NCBI RefSeq assembly: GCF_014805625.2
Contig: NW_023998454.1
Span: forward strand, 2,591,645 to 2,655,644
DNA length: 64,000 nucleotides
Source: Glossina fuscipes
Lineage: Eukaryota > Arthropoda > Insecta > Diptera > Glossinidae
Reading direction: 5' to 3'
The position numbers and the translations under genes were made by a program. Each line of letters starts with the position of its first letter. The first letter of the stretch is position 1. This document shows positions 45,397-56,239 of this stretch, one piece after another. The notes under the pieces were generated by a model, which worked only from the letters and a program-made list of their open reading frames with translations, made no database searches and was not told where the DNA came from.

Positions 45397-46543
45397 ATGG
45401 CTAAGCCAATACCAATGCCCTTTTTTCAAAGACCTTGGCTGATGCAGCAAGGAGCAGCTGCAGCGGAAGGCGGCAATAAAGGTTTAAAAGGCATTTTAGC
45501 GGGTGGCATAACAGGTGGCATTGAGATTTGCATAACTTACCCCACCGAGTACATTAAGACTCAGTTGCAGTTGGACGAAAAAGGTGAATATTCCCTTTAT
45601 ATAGGCATAATAAGTGACTCATAAGTATAACATATATCTAGGTGATCGTAAAAGATATAGCGGTGTTACGGATTGTATAAGAAAGACTGTTATTCAAAGA
45701 GGTTTCTTTGGTCTCTATCGAGGCTTGAGCGTTTTATTATACGGCAGCATACCGAAGACGGCCAGCAGGTAATGTTGTGTCATTTTGTCGCCAAACATTT
45801 GTTACAATGTCGTTATTTCCTATATTCAAGATTTGGAGCCTTTGAAACTCTAAAAGACCACATGGCTGATAATGGTCAATTAAGTATTTTCTCTAAATTA
45901 CTATGCGGCTTAGGTGCGGGCATATGCGAAGCTGTGATTGCCGTAACACCTATGGAGACTATCAAAGTCAAATTCATTAATGACCAACGTACAGCGAAGC
46001 CTCAATTTAAAGGGTTTTTTCATGGCGTTGGACGTATTATTTGTAACGACGGTAAGTATCCATTTTTCGATATATTACAAAGAGTCATTTGCCAGTCATT
46101 CAGAGCGTTTTTTCCAAAAAGGCATCGGTGGAATTTACAAAGGAGTGACAGCTACTATCCTAAAACAAGGTTCCAATCAGGCTATACGTTTCTTTGTTGT
46201 GGAATCGCTTAAGGATTCATACAAGGCTAAAAATCCCCAAAAACCGGTTCCTAAATTATTAGTAGGAGCTTTCGGTTTTATAGCTGGCGCTGCTTCGGTT
46301 TTGTGCAATACTCCCCTGGACGTAATTAAAACACGCATGCAGGGATTAGAAGCAGCTAAATACCATAGTACAGCCAATTGCGCTTTAAAAATTTGGCATA
46401 ACGAAGGCATTTCCGCCTTCTATAAAGGTACTGTACCGCGCCTAAGTCGTGTCTGCCTGGATGTTGCTTTCACTTTTATGATTTATGATTCTTTCATGGA
46501 TGTATTCAACAGAGTTTGGTACACAACAGACGAAATCAATTAA
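45397..46543 (+). CDS. sea: Mitochondrial tricarboxylate (citrate) transport protein, 4 exons
   Basis: This SLC25-family inner-membrane carrier exports citrate in exchange for malate, feeding cytosolic acetyl-CoA for lipid synthesis and histone acetylation. Exons are 45397-45583, 45642-45768, 45831-46051 and 46104-46543, with short GT-AG introns (52-62 bases), giving 324 aa. Three Solcar repeats show the signature P-x-[DE]-x-x-[KR] motifs: PTEYIK at about residue 49, PMETIK and PLDVIK. The conserved [31 protein letters not shown] and [15 protein letters not shown] segments point to the citrate carrier (Drosophila scheggia, human SLC25A1) rather than other carriers. The start ATG gives the usual short N-terminus. 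No lesion is seen. Confidence 0.94.
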
Positions 46544-47539
46544 TTTGAAGCATTTCTTTTTGAAAAATATACAAGCAAAAGTATAAATTGATAAAACCTA
46601 TTTTTAAGATAATCTTTATATTTATGTAATTTATATATGTATATTTTTTATATGTATACCTAACTATTATATGCATGAACATTTTCTTGTTAACTGCAAA
46701 CTAAACATTTTTTTTGAGCAAACTTTAAGGCTTTAAGGCTAAGAATCCAAAAAAAACTTTTTTTTTTGAATGGTGTGAAAATAAACATAGCCTACTATAT
46801 AATTTCAAGGCTTTTTGCTGCATTGTAGTTGTGAAAAGTTCCCAACCAATTATGGATAAATTGTTAACGGATCTTAAGAGCTTCCACAAGTTCGTAAATG
46901 GTAAAAGGAAGATAACTGATACTCCAACTCGTATGCAATGTGAGAATTGTCAGTCGTCTAACAGGTTCGTTATTTCCAAAATGTTGTTAACAACCAATTT
47001 ATCTGCCGAAACTCGCTCTCCGGCGATTCACAGGCCCTTTCAACCGAATTTATATCTCTTGACCTTCCACTATCAACCGAGTCTACACGCGTTTATTTTT
47101 AATACCACTTATTTTTGTAGTCACCAAAATTCGTTATATATTCTGACACTTACACTTTACGGATACTTTGCACCTTACAAATTATGAATCATTTACTTTA
47201 CTCAGTGAAGTTAATAAATTGACAAAATTGACTATTTATTCTGGCGCTTGTCCTACACGAACACTTTGGACATTATAATAAAAAACCATTAGGTACCGAC
47301 CGATCGTTAAGGATTATTAATTCTTATCCTTAACATTTTTACAATTAGACATCCAATATTCAGCCATATTAATATTAACACTCTTATATGGCCAAACACA
47401 GCGACTACGATCACCAAGTTCACTCAAAAGCATTATTATCTTACAACTTAGCCACTTGTGCGAGTATATTTTACATCGAGCAAACAAGCTTTCATTGATT
47501 TGCAAAGTCTTACAAAAACAAAACAAAAAGAGCTAATGA
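46544..47539. other. Citrate carrier 3' flank with one unassigned open frame
   Basis: A plus-strand frame at 46831-47187 begins with the protein-like MDKLLTDLKSFHKFVNGKRK and CENCQSSNR but turns into hydrophobic AT-derived sequence. It could be an exon fragment. I know no homologue. Confidence 0.3.
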
Positions 47540-47753
47540 TATTGAAATCGCGTATGATAGCTTCGTGATCGAAGCCAGCTTTACGCTCCCCATTATCAAA
47601 ATGATTTGCATCTCCTGGCTCATAGACTCCATCTTTTACAGGTTCTTTACTATTTAATTTTTCATGTTTATGCGGCGCGATACCAGCACATGTGCATAAC
47701 GGAATGCAAAGTGTGGCGAATGCAATTAACACCGATTCGAATGGAAAACGCAA
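47540..47753 (-). pseudogene. Calumenin/reticulocalbin (CREC) 5' fragment
   Basis: CREC proteins are EF-hand calcium-binding proteins of the secretory pathway. The minus frame encodes a hydrophobic signal-peptide-like segment (VLIAFATLCIPLCTCAG), then HKHEKLNSKEP and HFDNGERKAGFDHEAI. The latter matches the stretch ahead of the first EF-hand in calumenin-like proteins. No in-frame ATG is present (the frame opens after a TTTTAG), and homology ends abruptly after HEAI without a splice donor. It is therefore a fragment, not a gene. Low complexity of the match leaves some doubt. Confidence 0.5.
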
Positions 47754-47911
47754 CTCTAAAAGAGAGATTGTCTTAACCGTAATAAATAAAGTGCTTTGGT
47801 AACCGTATTTGTGGAGCTCGGGAGGTTTTTATAAACTAATGCTTTATGTGAAATCAAAGCAAAAGCAATCATTCAATCATTCTTTTATATATATTTTATT
47901 TTTATATACAT

Positions 47912-48475
47912 TTATTTAATATAAAAGGAATTGTTATTGGTTTCCTGATTGTTTGCGATTCTTTTTCGTTGACTTGGTCGCTTTTGCTCTTCTATCACAA
48001 CACCGTATAAATACATGTCGTAATCGTCTAGATTATTTCGTGAATGCTCTGCCCGCAAAGTAACCAAAATCTCACCCAGGTCTTTAAAGTGACCTGAGTC
48101 ATTTAGATTCAATTGATCCGTGGTCGAATCCAACCGTCGTTTCTCCATTGCCATATAAGTGGCATAAAGATGAAGGAATCTGGGAACTGGAGAGCTAGCA
48201 TTCCGCACTAAATGAGCAGCTTTATCATATTCACGTACATCAAAGTAACTTTTAGCCAGAAAATAATTATCATATTCTTTCGGTGCTATGCCTTCCAGCA
48301 TTTTAATACCGAAATTATCTTTTTCATCCTCGCCGTCAATATCCACGTCCGCAAGGCCGTGGCACATTTCAGCTAACCATTTGACGCTGTAATCTAAACC
48401 ACGTTTCTGACATTCCACTATACTCTGTCTTAACTCTCTTTTAGCGTCGAGTACGTTAAAGAAGTCATCCTCCAT
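47912..48475 (-). pseudogene. Cdc23/APC8 N-terminal piece fused to a short tail
   Basis: Cdc23 (APC8) is a TPR subunit of the anaphase-promoting complex. The ATG at 48475 opens 187 clean codons. The first about 162 match the APC8 N-terminal domain (DAKRELRQSIVECQKRGL, SVKWLAEM, DNYFLAKSYFDVREYDKAAH, PRFLHLYATYMA, LYGVV). The family has roughly 550-600 residues, so all the TPR superhelix after LYGVV is missing. Instead, 26 basic and polar residues (IEEQKRPSQRKRIANNQE...) follow. The DNA for that tail recurs at 49240-49301. Either an internal deletion joined the start and end of the gene, or a dispersed repeat replaced the rest. Expression as a short protein cannot be excluded because the frame is open. 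Confidence 0.75.
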
Positions 48476-49189
48476 TATTTAACAAGTTTTAAATCTCTAG
48501 GAAAAATCTGGAAAAAGGAAAATAATTAATACATAACTATAAAGAGCGAGTTATTAAGCGCTGCTTGCTCGAAACCGAACTGTCATGTTGATCACCTCAT
48601 ATTAAAATTTCCGCTATACTTCTTAAGAAGCAGCTGAGAAAAAGTCGAATATAAAAGTTGAAGACGATGAAGGGAGTGGAGAGGTGGGATAATGCTAATA
48701 TTGTATTAAGTCAATGGGTTCTTCCTCAGGATGATTCAAAGCAATTTTTATGTCAACAGACCGAAACAAACCGTTTTAAAATCTCGAAATACTTGGCAAC
48801 ATTTAAACATCGGGCATTCGACTTTCAATGTTCCAATGATGTTTCGTAAAAATCGCTTGTTGTCATTAAACCCAATATTGAATTTTAGGTCACCCAATGA
48901 ACTCTGTGAGACACCTAATAGCAATTTATTATTATTATTACAAACCGAGACTACAACACCTGAATTAGGGGACCAATAACCCAAAACTCAAGGTATTACC
49001 AAAAATATAACCAAAAGCATCCGTCTAGTTGGAGCTTATAGCAATAAACACTTTTTCAACCGCTTTGATTTGTCATTGGGAAAATCAAACTGGCCTTTCC
49101 TGTTGCTGTATATTAATTTATACAATTTTTATTTAAATATAAATAGTTTTATTTATGCTTTATTAGCTTTATTATATATTTAAAATAGA

Positions 49190-49301
49190 TTTATTAATAT
49201 ATATAAAAATATATATAAAAGAAATTGTTATTCTTTTTAATGATTTCCTGATTGTTTCCGATTCTTTTTCCTTGACTTTGTCGCTTTTGCTCTTCTATCA
49301 C
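49190..49301 (-). repeat. Second copy of the Cdc23-like tail and its 3' flank
   Basis: The plus strand TTTCCTGATTGTTTCCGATT to TTCTATCAC (49247-49301) matches 47940-47998 with about five differences. The AT-rich stretch before it resembles 47880-47937. The match stops exactly at the codon where Cdc23 homology begins in the other copy. The minus-strand frame here reads EEVIEEQKRQSQGKRIGNNQE. Confidence 0.8.
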
Positions 49302-49309
49302 CTCCTCTA

Positions 49310-49870
49310 CATTTACCATTTAAGTTGTTAAGTTGTTAAGTTGGGCTTTTAACCATTTAACGGAGCTGCCATTTTTAGACTATTTTTTGCAAGAAACTCT
49401 TTTCTTTGCCTTTTAACAGGGAAGTTGGCGAGGGTTTCGTTTAAAAATTATGGCGGTCTAATTTTAGGCTAACTTGTAAAATTGAAGAAATTAAGAAATT
49501 TTATATGGAAACAGATTTATTAATAAAAAATAAAGAAACATTAGATACTAAATAAATTGTAGAATTTGTAAAATTGAAGAAATTAAGAAATTTTATATGA
49601 AAACGTACATTTATTAATAAAAAACATTAGTTACTAACATTAGTTACTAAATATCCCAAAGTTTTCCTTTGTTCTGCCGACGGCTTTGCATTTAACAGAA
49701 TCGAATCCCTTTGGTCTGTTACTTAACAGAATCGAATCCCTTTTGTCGATTAAGTTGGGCCTTTAACTTAGCTGATTGGCGTTAACATTTTTGTTAAGTT
49801 GGGCATTTAACCATTTATTTATTAAAAGCGACTCTGTGCTTTCAACAGGGAATTTAACCATTTATTTATG
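49310..49870. repeat. Cluster of short local duplications
   Basis: TGTAAAATTGAAGAAATTAA occurs at 49475 and 49567 (92 bases apart) with matching flanks. ACAGAATCGAATCCCTTT occurs twice at about 49697-49743. TTAAGTTGGGC followed by TTTAAC recurs at about 49335, 49745 and 49795. TTTATTTATTAAAAGCGACTCTGTGCT (near 49817) also matches about 19548. The region looks like a decayed repetitive element without coding capacity. Confidence 0.65.
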
Positions 49871-50979
49871 GCGCCTACCACGATACTCAAGGGTGGAAAA
49901 CCGTGCTTATATGCTTAATGTATCTTTCTCCGTTATAAAATTCATTTAATGTACAAAGCAGTTGTAGGAATTGAAAAATTGCGAAAAAAATGAAAGAAAA
50001 GAAACTCAAAAATATTAATTGAGTGAAAAATTGAGAAAATTTAAAAATATTTCAAATAAAAAGAGCGTTTGTATATAAAATCATTATCTTAGATCTATTT
50101 TCATCATAAAACTCCATAACACTGTATATGACAGGGAATTGAAAAGATCGCCCAGTCAAAATAATAATGTTGAATAACGTTTAATAAGGTTTCGATGTTT
50201 AACTCTGCTTATATTTGACATGCTTAAGAATGTTGAATAATGCTTAATAATGTTTAATTAGGTTTTGGTATTGAGATACAAAAGCATATTACAAACAGGA
50301 AATGTTGCGTAAATTTATTTAAATATATAAATATAATGTTTAGGCGGTAGAGGAGTTGAAGAGATTTTCCAAGAAGTGTTAGAAAGAAACCACGAGATGA
50401 ATTATTTTTATTATTTTAAGTTATAGCCTCTCTCTCTCTCTCTCTCTCTGTCAGTATATTCTTTTTACGGACAATTTGTTTATTCATTTACTCATTATCT
50501 CCATTATTTACTTATATATCCTGTTCGAAAAATGTAAAAACAATGGTATCGCCAAAAATGCAATAATGCAATAATTTTATTTATTTACATTTTATAATTA
50601 TAATTTTATTTGTTTAGTTATATTTTAAATCACGACGACAGATTTTATTAATGTGGATTCGTTTGTTTGCTATCGGCTTCCAATGCAATACTTCACGTGT
50701 TACTCTTGTTACATCGTTTTGCCTCGTTTGCCTTTTCCCCATCCCATAAAGAACAACAAATGGATTTATATTTGTCATACTTTCGATGGAATCGATGTGT
50801 TCGTCTGGTTTGCCCCTTTGTCTTTCTTAAAGTCAGAATTGACTTATCCATGCGTCATACGTTTTGTCCGTCAATACAACCAAGCCTCCTAAACCGCGGT
50901 GACCTATATTCTCAGCTGACTGTATGAAATCTCTACAACCCTTTACGCTTTTGCGACATATTTTTCTCGGTTATTCAAA
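49871..50979. other. AT-rich spacer; (CT)n run
   Basis: A (CT)n run lies at about 50427-50449. The open frames at 50653-50927 are not recognisable. The DcpS relic probably does not extend this far. Confidence 0.5.
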
Positions 50980-53575
50980 TGTATTTATATTATCTGCTGC
51001 CCGTAAACGAATATTACGCAGTAATTACGTGCATTAAGATCACGCATCGATTTAATATCACGTTTGTGGCTAATGGCCAAAAGATGTAAGGTTTCTAACT
51101 TGCGACCATCCTATTTTAGATCAGGTAACAAAATGAAACCGGTTTCTGGGTCGGGATCCTCATAAACAATGCGCTCCACTTCTTGTATACCCACTTGAAA
51201 TAAAACAAATAAAATGTAAAAAATGAAACTAGGATCAGTAATATTATTATCAACAATTTTCAACGATATAATAAAAACTTATAAAGGATAAAAATTGGCG
51301 CGTCTAATTAGAAACAAGTAAGGAAATGAAAAGATGCCCTTTTATAAACCGTCACTGTTTTTGAAAAAAAGGGAACAATATTCGATAATATTGTATTTTC
51401 TGTTTTTGCAGAATTATTTTTGTGGTAATTTATATTGTGTATTTGTTGTAGTTTATTAGCAACGAACAAGGAAAGGGCGTTCTCTGTTCTGGTTGTATGT
51501 CGTTGCGGCGTTGTAAGCAGAATATTCCTTAGTCTGTTTCGGCCATTTTCAAGCACTTTTGCAAAAAAGCAAGCGATATCTTCTTTTTTATGAATTAGAG
51601 AATGTGTCCGTAGATACTATACAGCTGGGCACACTAACATGATTAGGCGCATTCCGAATTTCAAACTGGCCAAGAAATGATTTACTTATGGAGTCTTTGA
51701 AGCTTGCATTTGAGCGTTGTAAAGGTAATGAAAATTAAATTTTAATAGCAGTCAATTTTTCCTATTTTTGTACACCTGAAATACTTACTACATTACCCAC
51801 AGCATATACATTCAAATTTTTGGAGATTTATGTGCTGTAGTTTATGAGTAACGAGCGAAAGAGGAGGTATTCTTAGCTTAGATGCTACTGTCTGTAAGTG
51901 TGTTCTTCGACCACTTTTGCTTATTTTCAACACTATTTTGCGTGCAAGAACTTCCAATGTTTCTGCTAAATCCGAAGCCGATAGATTCATTTTTGCGGTT
52001 AGGAGAATGTTTAGATTTTGCGCAGATGGTCATGCTTAAATCGAAGTAGTATTTAATGCTGATTAAGAATATGTATACTTTGTGAGATCTCTGAAGTATA
52101 AATCAGGATTAAGCAAAGGAAAGTCTACAGCCACGAACCGTTTGTAAAAGTTGCGTGGATTATGTCCACCTATCTATTTTTACCGATAACTTTGCTACTT
52201 TATAAAATTTTAATTAGCTACGAGGATCTCAGAGTTATTATGGAAATCGAACAAAAGCTTGGATCAAGAAAAGTCAAAAAAATCAAATTAATGGAAGAAC
52301 ACGAAATATGTAAAATAAAAGCGTCGTATACAGCATAAAAGCCAATCCCACAGTCTGGAATGAAATATAAATAAGGCATATTAATATACCGTAAAAAAAG
52401 GCCTCAATACAAAGTCAGTTGAATATAGGTATACTCAGAGGTGCAGCTCTACTGCTGAACATTGCGATAAAAACAAGATACACCCGTTTTAATGATGCCA
52501 CCTTTCTACTTTTCACGGCAGCGGGAAAATCTAAATTTCAATGATTGAAACTAGCGTTTGGATGAGAGAAACCAATAGGTCGGCCCTTAGATACCATACA
52601 CTATCTCGCCTAGTACAGTTATTCACTCCTTTCCGTGATAATATAGTAAAAGTTACACATTATTTCCACGTAAAAGCATAGTTTTTCATGATAACCCGCA
52701 TATTTTCCGGCCTTTTGTCTTATACAAAGTAGACTTATTCATGCCAATTAAGTATATCAAAATACTCTTACTCAGCAATTTTTGTCACGAAATATTGAAA
52801 ATTGTAAGTTTTCTATATAACGACTTTTCAAAAAAAAGGAGTAGTCGAAAAGTTGTCCAATCCAAATCGTTTTCAATAGACTGGGCCAGAATAAGTCAGT
52901 ATACCGAGTGTTATCAAAATATCTCAAAAACTGCGATTATACGTTGAACACTAAAATACATGAGTATGCGGGCAGGCCAGCTTAGACAGAAAATGATTCT
53001 GAATCTTAAGATTGTCTGGATGTCACGTATATCTATCTGCACGCATACGCTGTACAACAAATGGTGTACGACATAAATGCATAAACGGCATGGGCTGCAT
53101 ATATATTTTTATTTTATGTATTGAAAACTTACCTCCAATGAGTGTTGGCTAGTGCTTATGTAGGGCAATGTAATCTCTTCGTAAAGTTCGGGGGATTCAC
53201 TTATTATTATGAATTTCTGGCAAACGGTATATTTTTCAATGTGCTTTTGTGAAGCAGGATAAATTACAGTAGTTTTTACACCTATAAAATCAGCAAAGGT
53301 AAAAAACGAAAATTTTCATTAACATGCACGTCGTAAACAAACCACTGAGTTCAACTGGAGGAACGCATTGATAACTCTCATAAATGTCGTCAATGAATTC
53401 TGTTTGAACTTTTAAATCGCTGCAAAAATATGACATCAGAGAAGTGTCTTTTACATTGTTCTCGCAATTTTTTTCTAATAATTGTTTTTCAGATTGGTCT
53501 GATTCAGTAGCAACCTCGCTTTCGCGAAAGGCTTGTTTCTCAAATATAACTACGGCTTTATCAGTGTCATGCGTG
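50980..53575 (-). pseudogene. Scavenger mRNA-decapping enzyme DcpS relic, three exon remains
   Basis: DcpS hydrolyses the cap left after 3'-to-5' mRNA decay. Minus-strand exon a (53575-53343) encodes DKAVVIFEKQAF and VQTEFIDDIYESYQCVPPVE and ends at a usable GT donor. Exon b (53281-53133, between TATAG and GTAAG) encodes GVKTTVIYPASQKHIEKY and ESPELYEEITLPYI. Exon c (51193-50980) encodes the VERIVYEDPDPETGFILLPDLK block, where the next codon, normally Trp, is TAG (51113-51111), then LETLHLLAISHKRDIKSMRD and, after a shift, LLRNIRLRA. The catalytic HIT motif (HxHxH) was not found. The introns survive, so this is a decayed genomic copy, not a retrocopy. Confidence 0.85.
51745..51840 (-). repeat. 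Dispersed inverted repeat pair, copy 2 (partner 34655-34745)
   Basis: The minus strand reads CTCATAAACTACAGCA, AAATTTGAATGTATAT, CTGTGGG and TGTACAAAAATAGGAAAAA in the same order as 34655-34745. It lies inside the DcpS-relic intron. Neighbouring 51440-51480 and 51830-51860 share GTAGTTTATNAGNAACGA words. Confidence 0.72.
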
Positions 53576-54059
53576 ATATTAGCCTCTGTTTCCCGCTGAA
53601 AATCAGAAGCAAGCCTGTTTCTACACTTTACTTCACTAGCGATAGCGTTGTGATGCCTTCCGCTAATCTTAAGGTACCTGGCGTATATCACAATCAGCTG
53701 TGTTTTTTTCCAATAAATGTTTGGTGTAGGTTTTATTTTACAAATATTTATTCGAAGGGGATGATTTTGGTCCTTACACTCAAAGTTCTCAAAGTTTTTC
53801 CAAAAATCATATAAGAACAGTAACGTATTTATTGATACCTATCCTTATCAAATCAAACAATGGGATGTTTTCACTTCAGTTGTCCTAAGTGAAGGCGATA
53901 CCCGTAAGGCAATGATAATAATGATACATCTAAAGATCTCTTTCTCTCCGCATCCTAAAGCGATTTCTTCGTACATAATCAAATATTGTTCGCTCTGTTA
54001 CACATTTTAATGTTCGGTAAAGTTCAGTTGGACTTAACGGCTGATACGGCACTAGTAAC

Positions 54060-54326
54060 ATGTCACTTAACCTGAGTAAATGTAAAAAGCTTTCATTTGC
54101 TAGGTATAATCTATTGCCTTTGCAATATGTTATTGACAACTACGAGCGGGGTCTTGTGCAGCTTGTAGTTTATCGATCCGTTTTCTTACTGGATTCCAAG
54201 CTGCGATATCACATTAACGCATGCGTTAATATGGCGAAGACATTATTGAGTTTAATTAAAGATTGTACTAAGCAATTTAAACACTCATGTGTTAACAAAC
54301 GTCTACTTACTTTGCTCGTGTATTAG
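54060..54326 (+). pseudogene. Non-LTR reverse transcriptase relic (thumb region)
   Basis: The 88-aa frame reads LNLSKCKKLSFARYN, then FLLDSKLRYHINACVNMAK and VNKRLLTLLVY. This is the order seen after the YADD box of Jockey/CR1-type reverse transcriptases (SKC, LGV-LDSKL-F--HI, then the CV-KAK helix). Only this part remains. Confidence 0.65.
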
Positions 54327-54559
54327 AACTGTATTCGAACTGTACGGTCACCAGCCTACAAGTCATACATAATAAAAAACAATTTTTTTTGCTGGTCGTA
54401 AATTATATATAATAATTATATAATAATAATAATTCGGTTCCAAACTTGAACTAATTGTAAACATGACTTAAGTTCGCCTTCAAAATGATTAAAGGCTATG
54501 TAAACTCGTCAGTTCTGACGAATTATGTTCGGTCAGTTCTGACGAGGTTTTGATCGCCA

Positions 54560-56190
54560 ATTAGCAATTAGTGGTCATACTTTGCTATTATTTATTTATT
54601 CTTGTATATTTACATAAGTGTTATCATCCCTCCCCTTCTCGCGTTTCGTACCGTATTATTCCTAAAGACACATGCATATTATTCTCCTTTAATCTTAGCA
54701 GAATATGGATCATATTAAATCTTTTTTGTTTTCTTCTTCTTCTTTAATTAACCGTCCATTACTGGATATAACTGATCACATTATTTTTTTTTTTAAATTT
54801 CATGATATTATTGCGTACTAAGTTATGTTATTAACTAAAATTCAAAAATCTCCTCGGTTCCTTGCCTTTGGTTATAGGAATATAAGTTGTTCTGGCATCA
54901 TTACCAAGGACTTCTGCTGTGTGTCTCTAATACAAATTTTTGAAGCAGCGTTTATCTTTTGCGTCAATACTGTACAGACCTTTGGCGATGTCTATTATTT
55001 TATTGCGCTTGTTAAACGCTTTTTCGTAAGCTATGAAACAAAGAAAAACGTCTTTATACACATCTCTAAAGTTCTGAACTAGAACCTGAATGCAGAATAA
55101 AGCTACGCAGTTGCCCTTGCCTTTCTGGAAACCAAACTGACTACGGCCAAGTGGCGATTCGCCTTTGCGGAATTATACTTAGGAATATTTTCAGAACATT
55201 ATTCATAATCGTGACAAACCCTGTCATTGTTTCTCTTTGGAATTGTAATGAATGATGATTTTAATCAATCATCAGAGTAAATGCCTGCATCGTAGATCTC
55301 ATTAAATAGTTTATGCAGGATGCGTAGATCATCATCATTTATTACCTTTATAACCTCTGCCGGTATTCCATCGTTACCCACGGACTTGTTGTTTTTGGTA
55401 ATTTTTGTAGCTTTTCTTATTGTTAATCAACATTCGGAAAGTCTACAGATCTGGCATCATCTGGAAATAATTACCGAAGATAATCTTCTTTTTTTTTCTA
55501 TCCCGGTGACTATTTCGTTACCAGACCACAATTTTCTAATTGCTTGAATGCCTGAGCCTATCGTTTATTCCAAATACAAAATTATTTTTCATTTTTTTTC
55601 CTTTGAGGTTTTCACATTGATTTGTATCGAAGAGGTGGGGTTTTCAGCTGATGCCCATTTTAATTTAATCCTTGCCGCTAGAAAATTATGATCTGACGCG
55701 GTACATTTGCTTCCAGTAACGTATTGGCTTTTTTAAAAGATGTTCCAAATCTTTGATTAATCAAAATGTGATTTATTTGATTTCGGACTAGTTTCCATGT
55801 GTATGACTGGACAAAGCACTGCGCACATTCCTTAATCCCAACTCAAAATTGTCGACAATTTCAGGTAGAAGTTCATATCCAACTTTAGCGTTGAAATCTC
55901 CCGTTATTAGAGTAAGGAACGAATTATCCAATGCATTTTTTGTGCTTCTTAGAAACACTAATACCTCCTCTACGTCTATGTTGCTTTGTATTATTACAAG
56001 AACAGTGCAATAGGGCTGTGTTATGAAATTTTCCTGCTTCATGTAAGCTTCGAACGTTCCACGTGATAATATTTGGCATATGTTTGGTTTTACATCCGGG
56101 AATTCTTAGCACACTCACATCACCGGAAATTGAGTTCGCGAGTTTCAGAAAACATCGTTTACTCCGCTGTCGCCTCATTACCTCACCGGA
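54560..56190 (-). pseudogene. RTE-like non-LTR retrotransposon relic (endonuclease and reverse transcriptase)
   Basis: Read from 56190 down on the minus strand, the frames give MPNIITWNVRSLHEAGKF (endonuclease start), LITGDFNAKVG, QINHILINQRF and TASDHNFLAARIKL (endonuclease SDH motif near 55700). Reverse transcriptase follows with GNDGIPAEVIKVINDDDLRI and FNEIYDAGIYSDD near 55300-55400, then DVFLCFIAYEKAFN near 55040. The sequence is riddled with stops, shifts and deletions. The endonuclease and RT motifs fit the RTE-type elements often mis-annotated as craniofacial development protein 2. It is an old copy. Confidence 0.75.
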
Positions 56191-56239
56191 ATGGGCGAGC
56201 GTACCAATAGCTACGCTATCCCTGACGTCGCTAGGCATA

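Noticed and set aside
45980..46543. Separate 187-aa mitochondrial carrier gene
   Set aside because: It is exon 4 of the citrate carrier opened upstream through an intron; the four-exon model gives all three carrier repeats.
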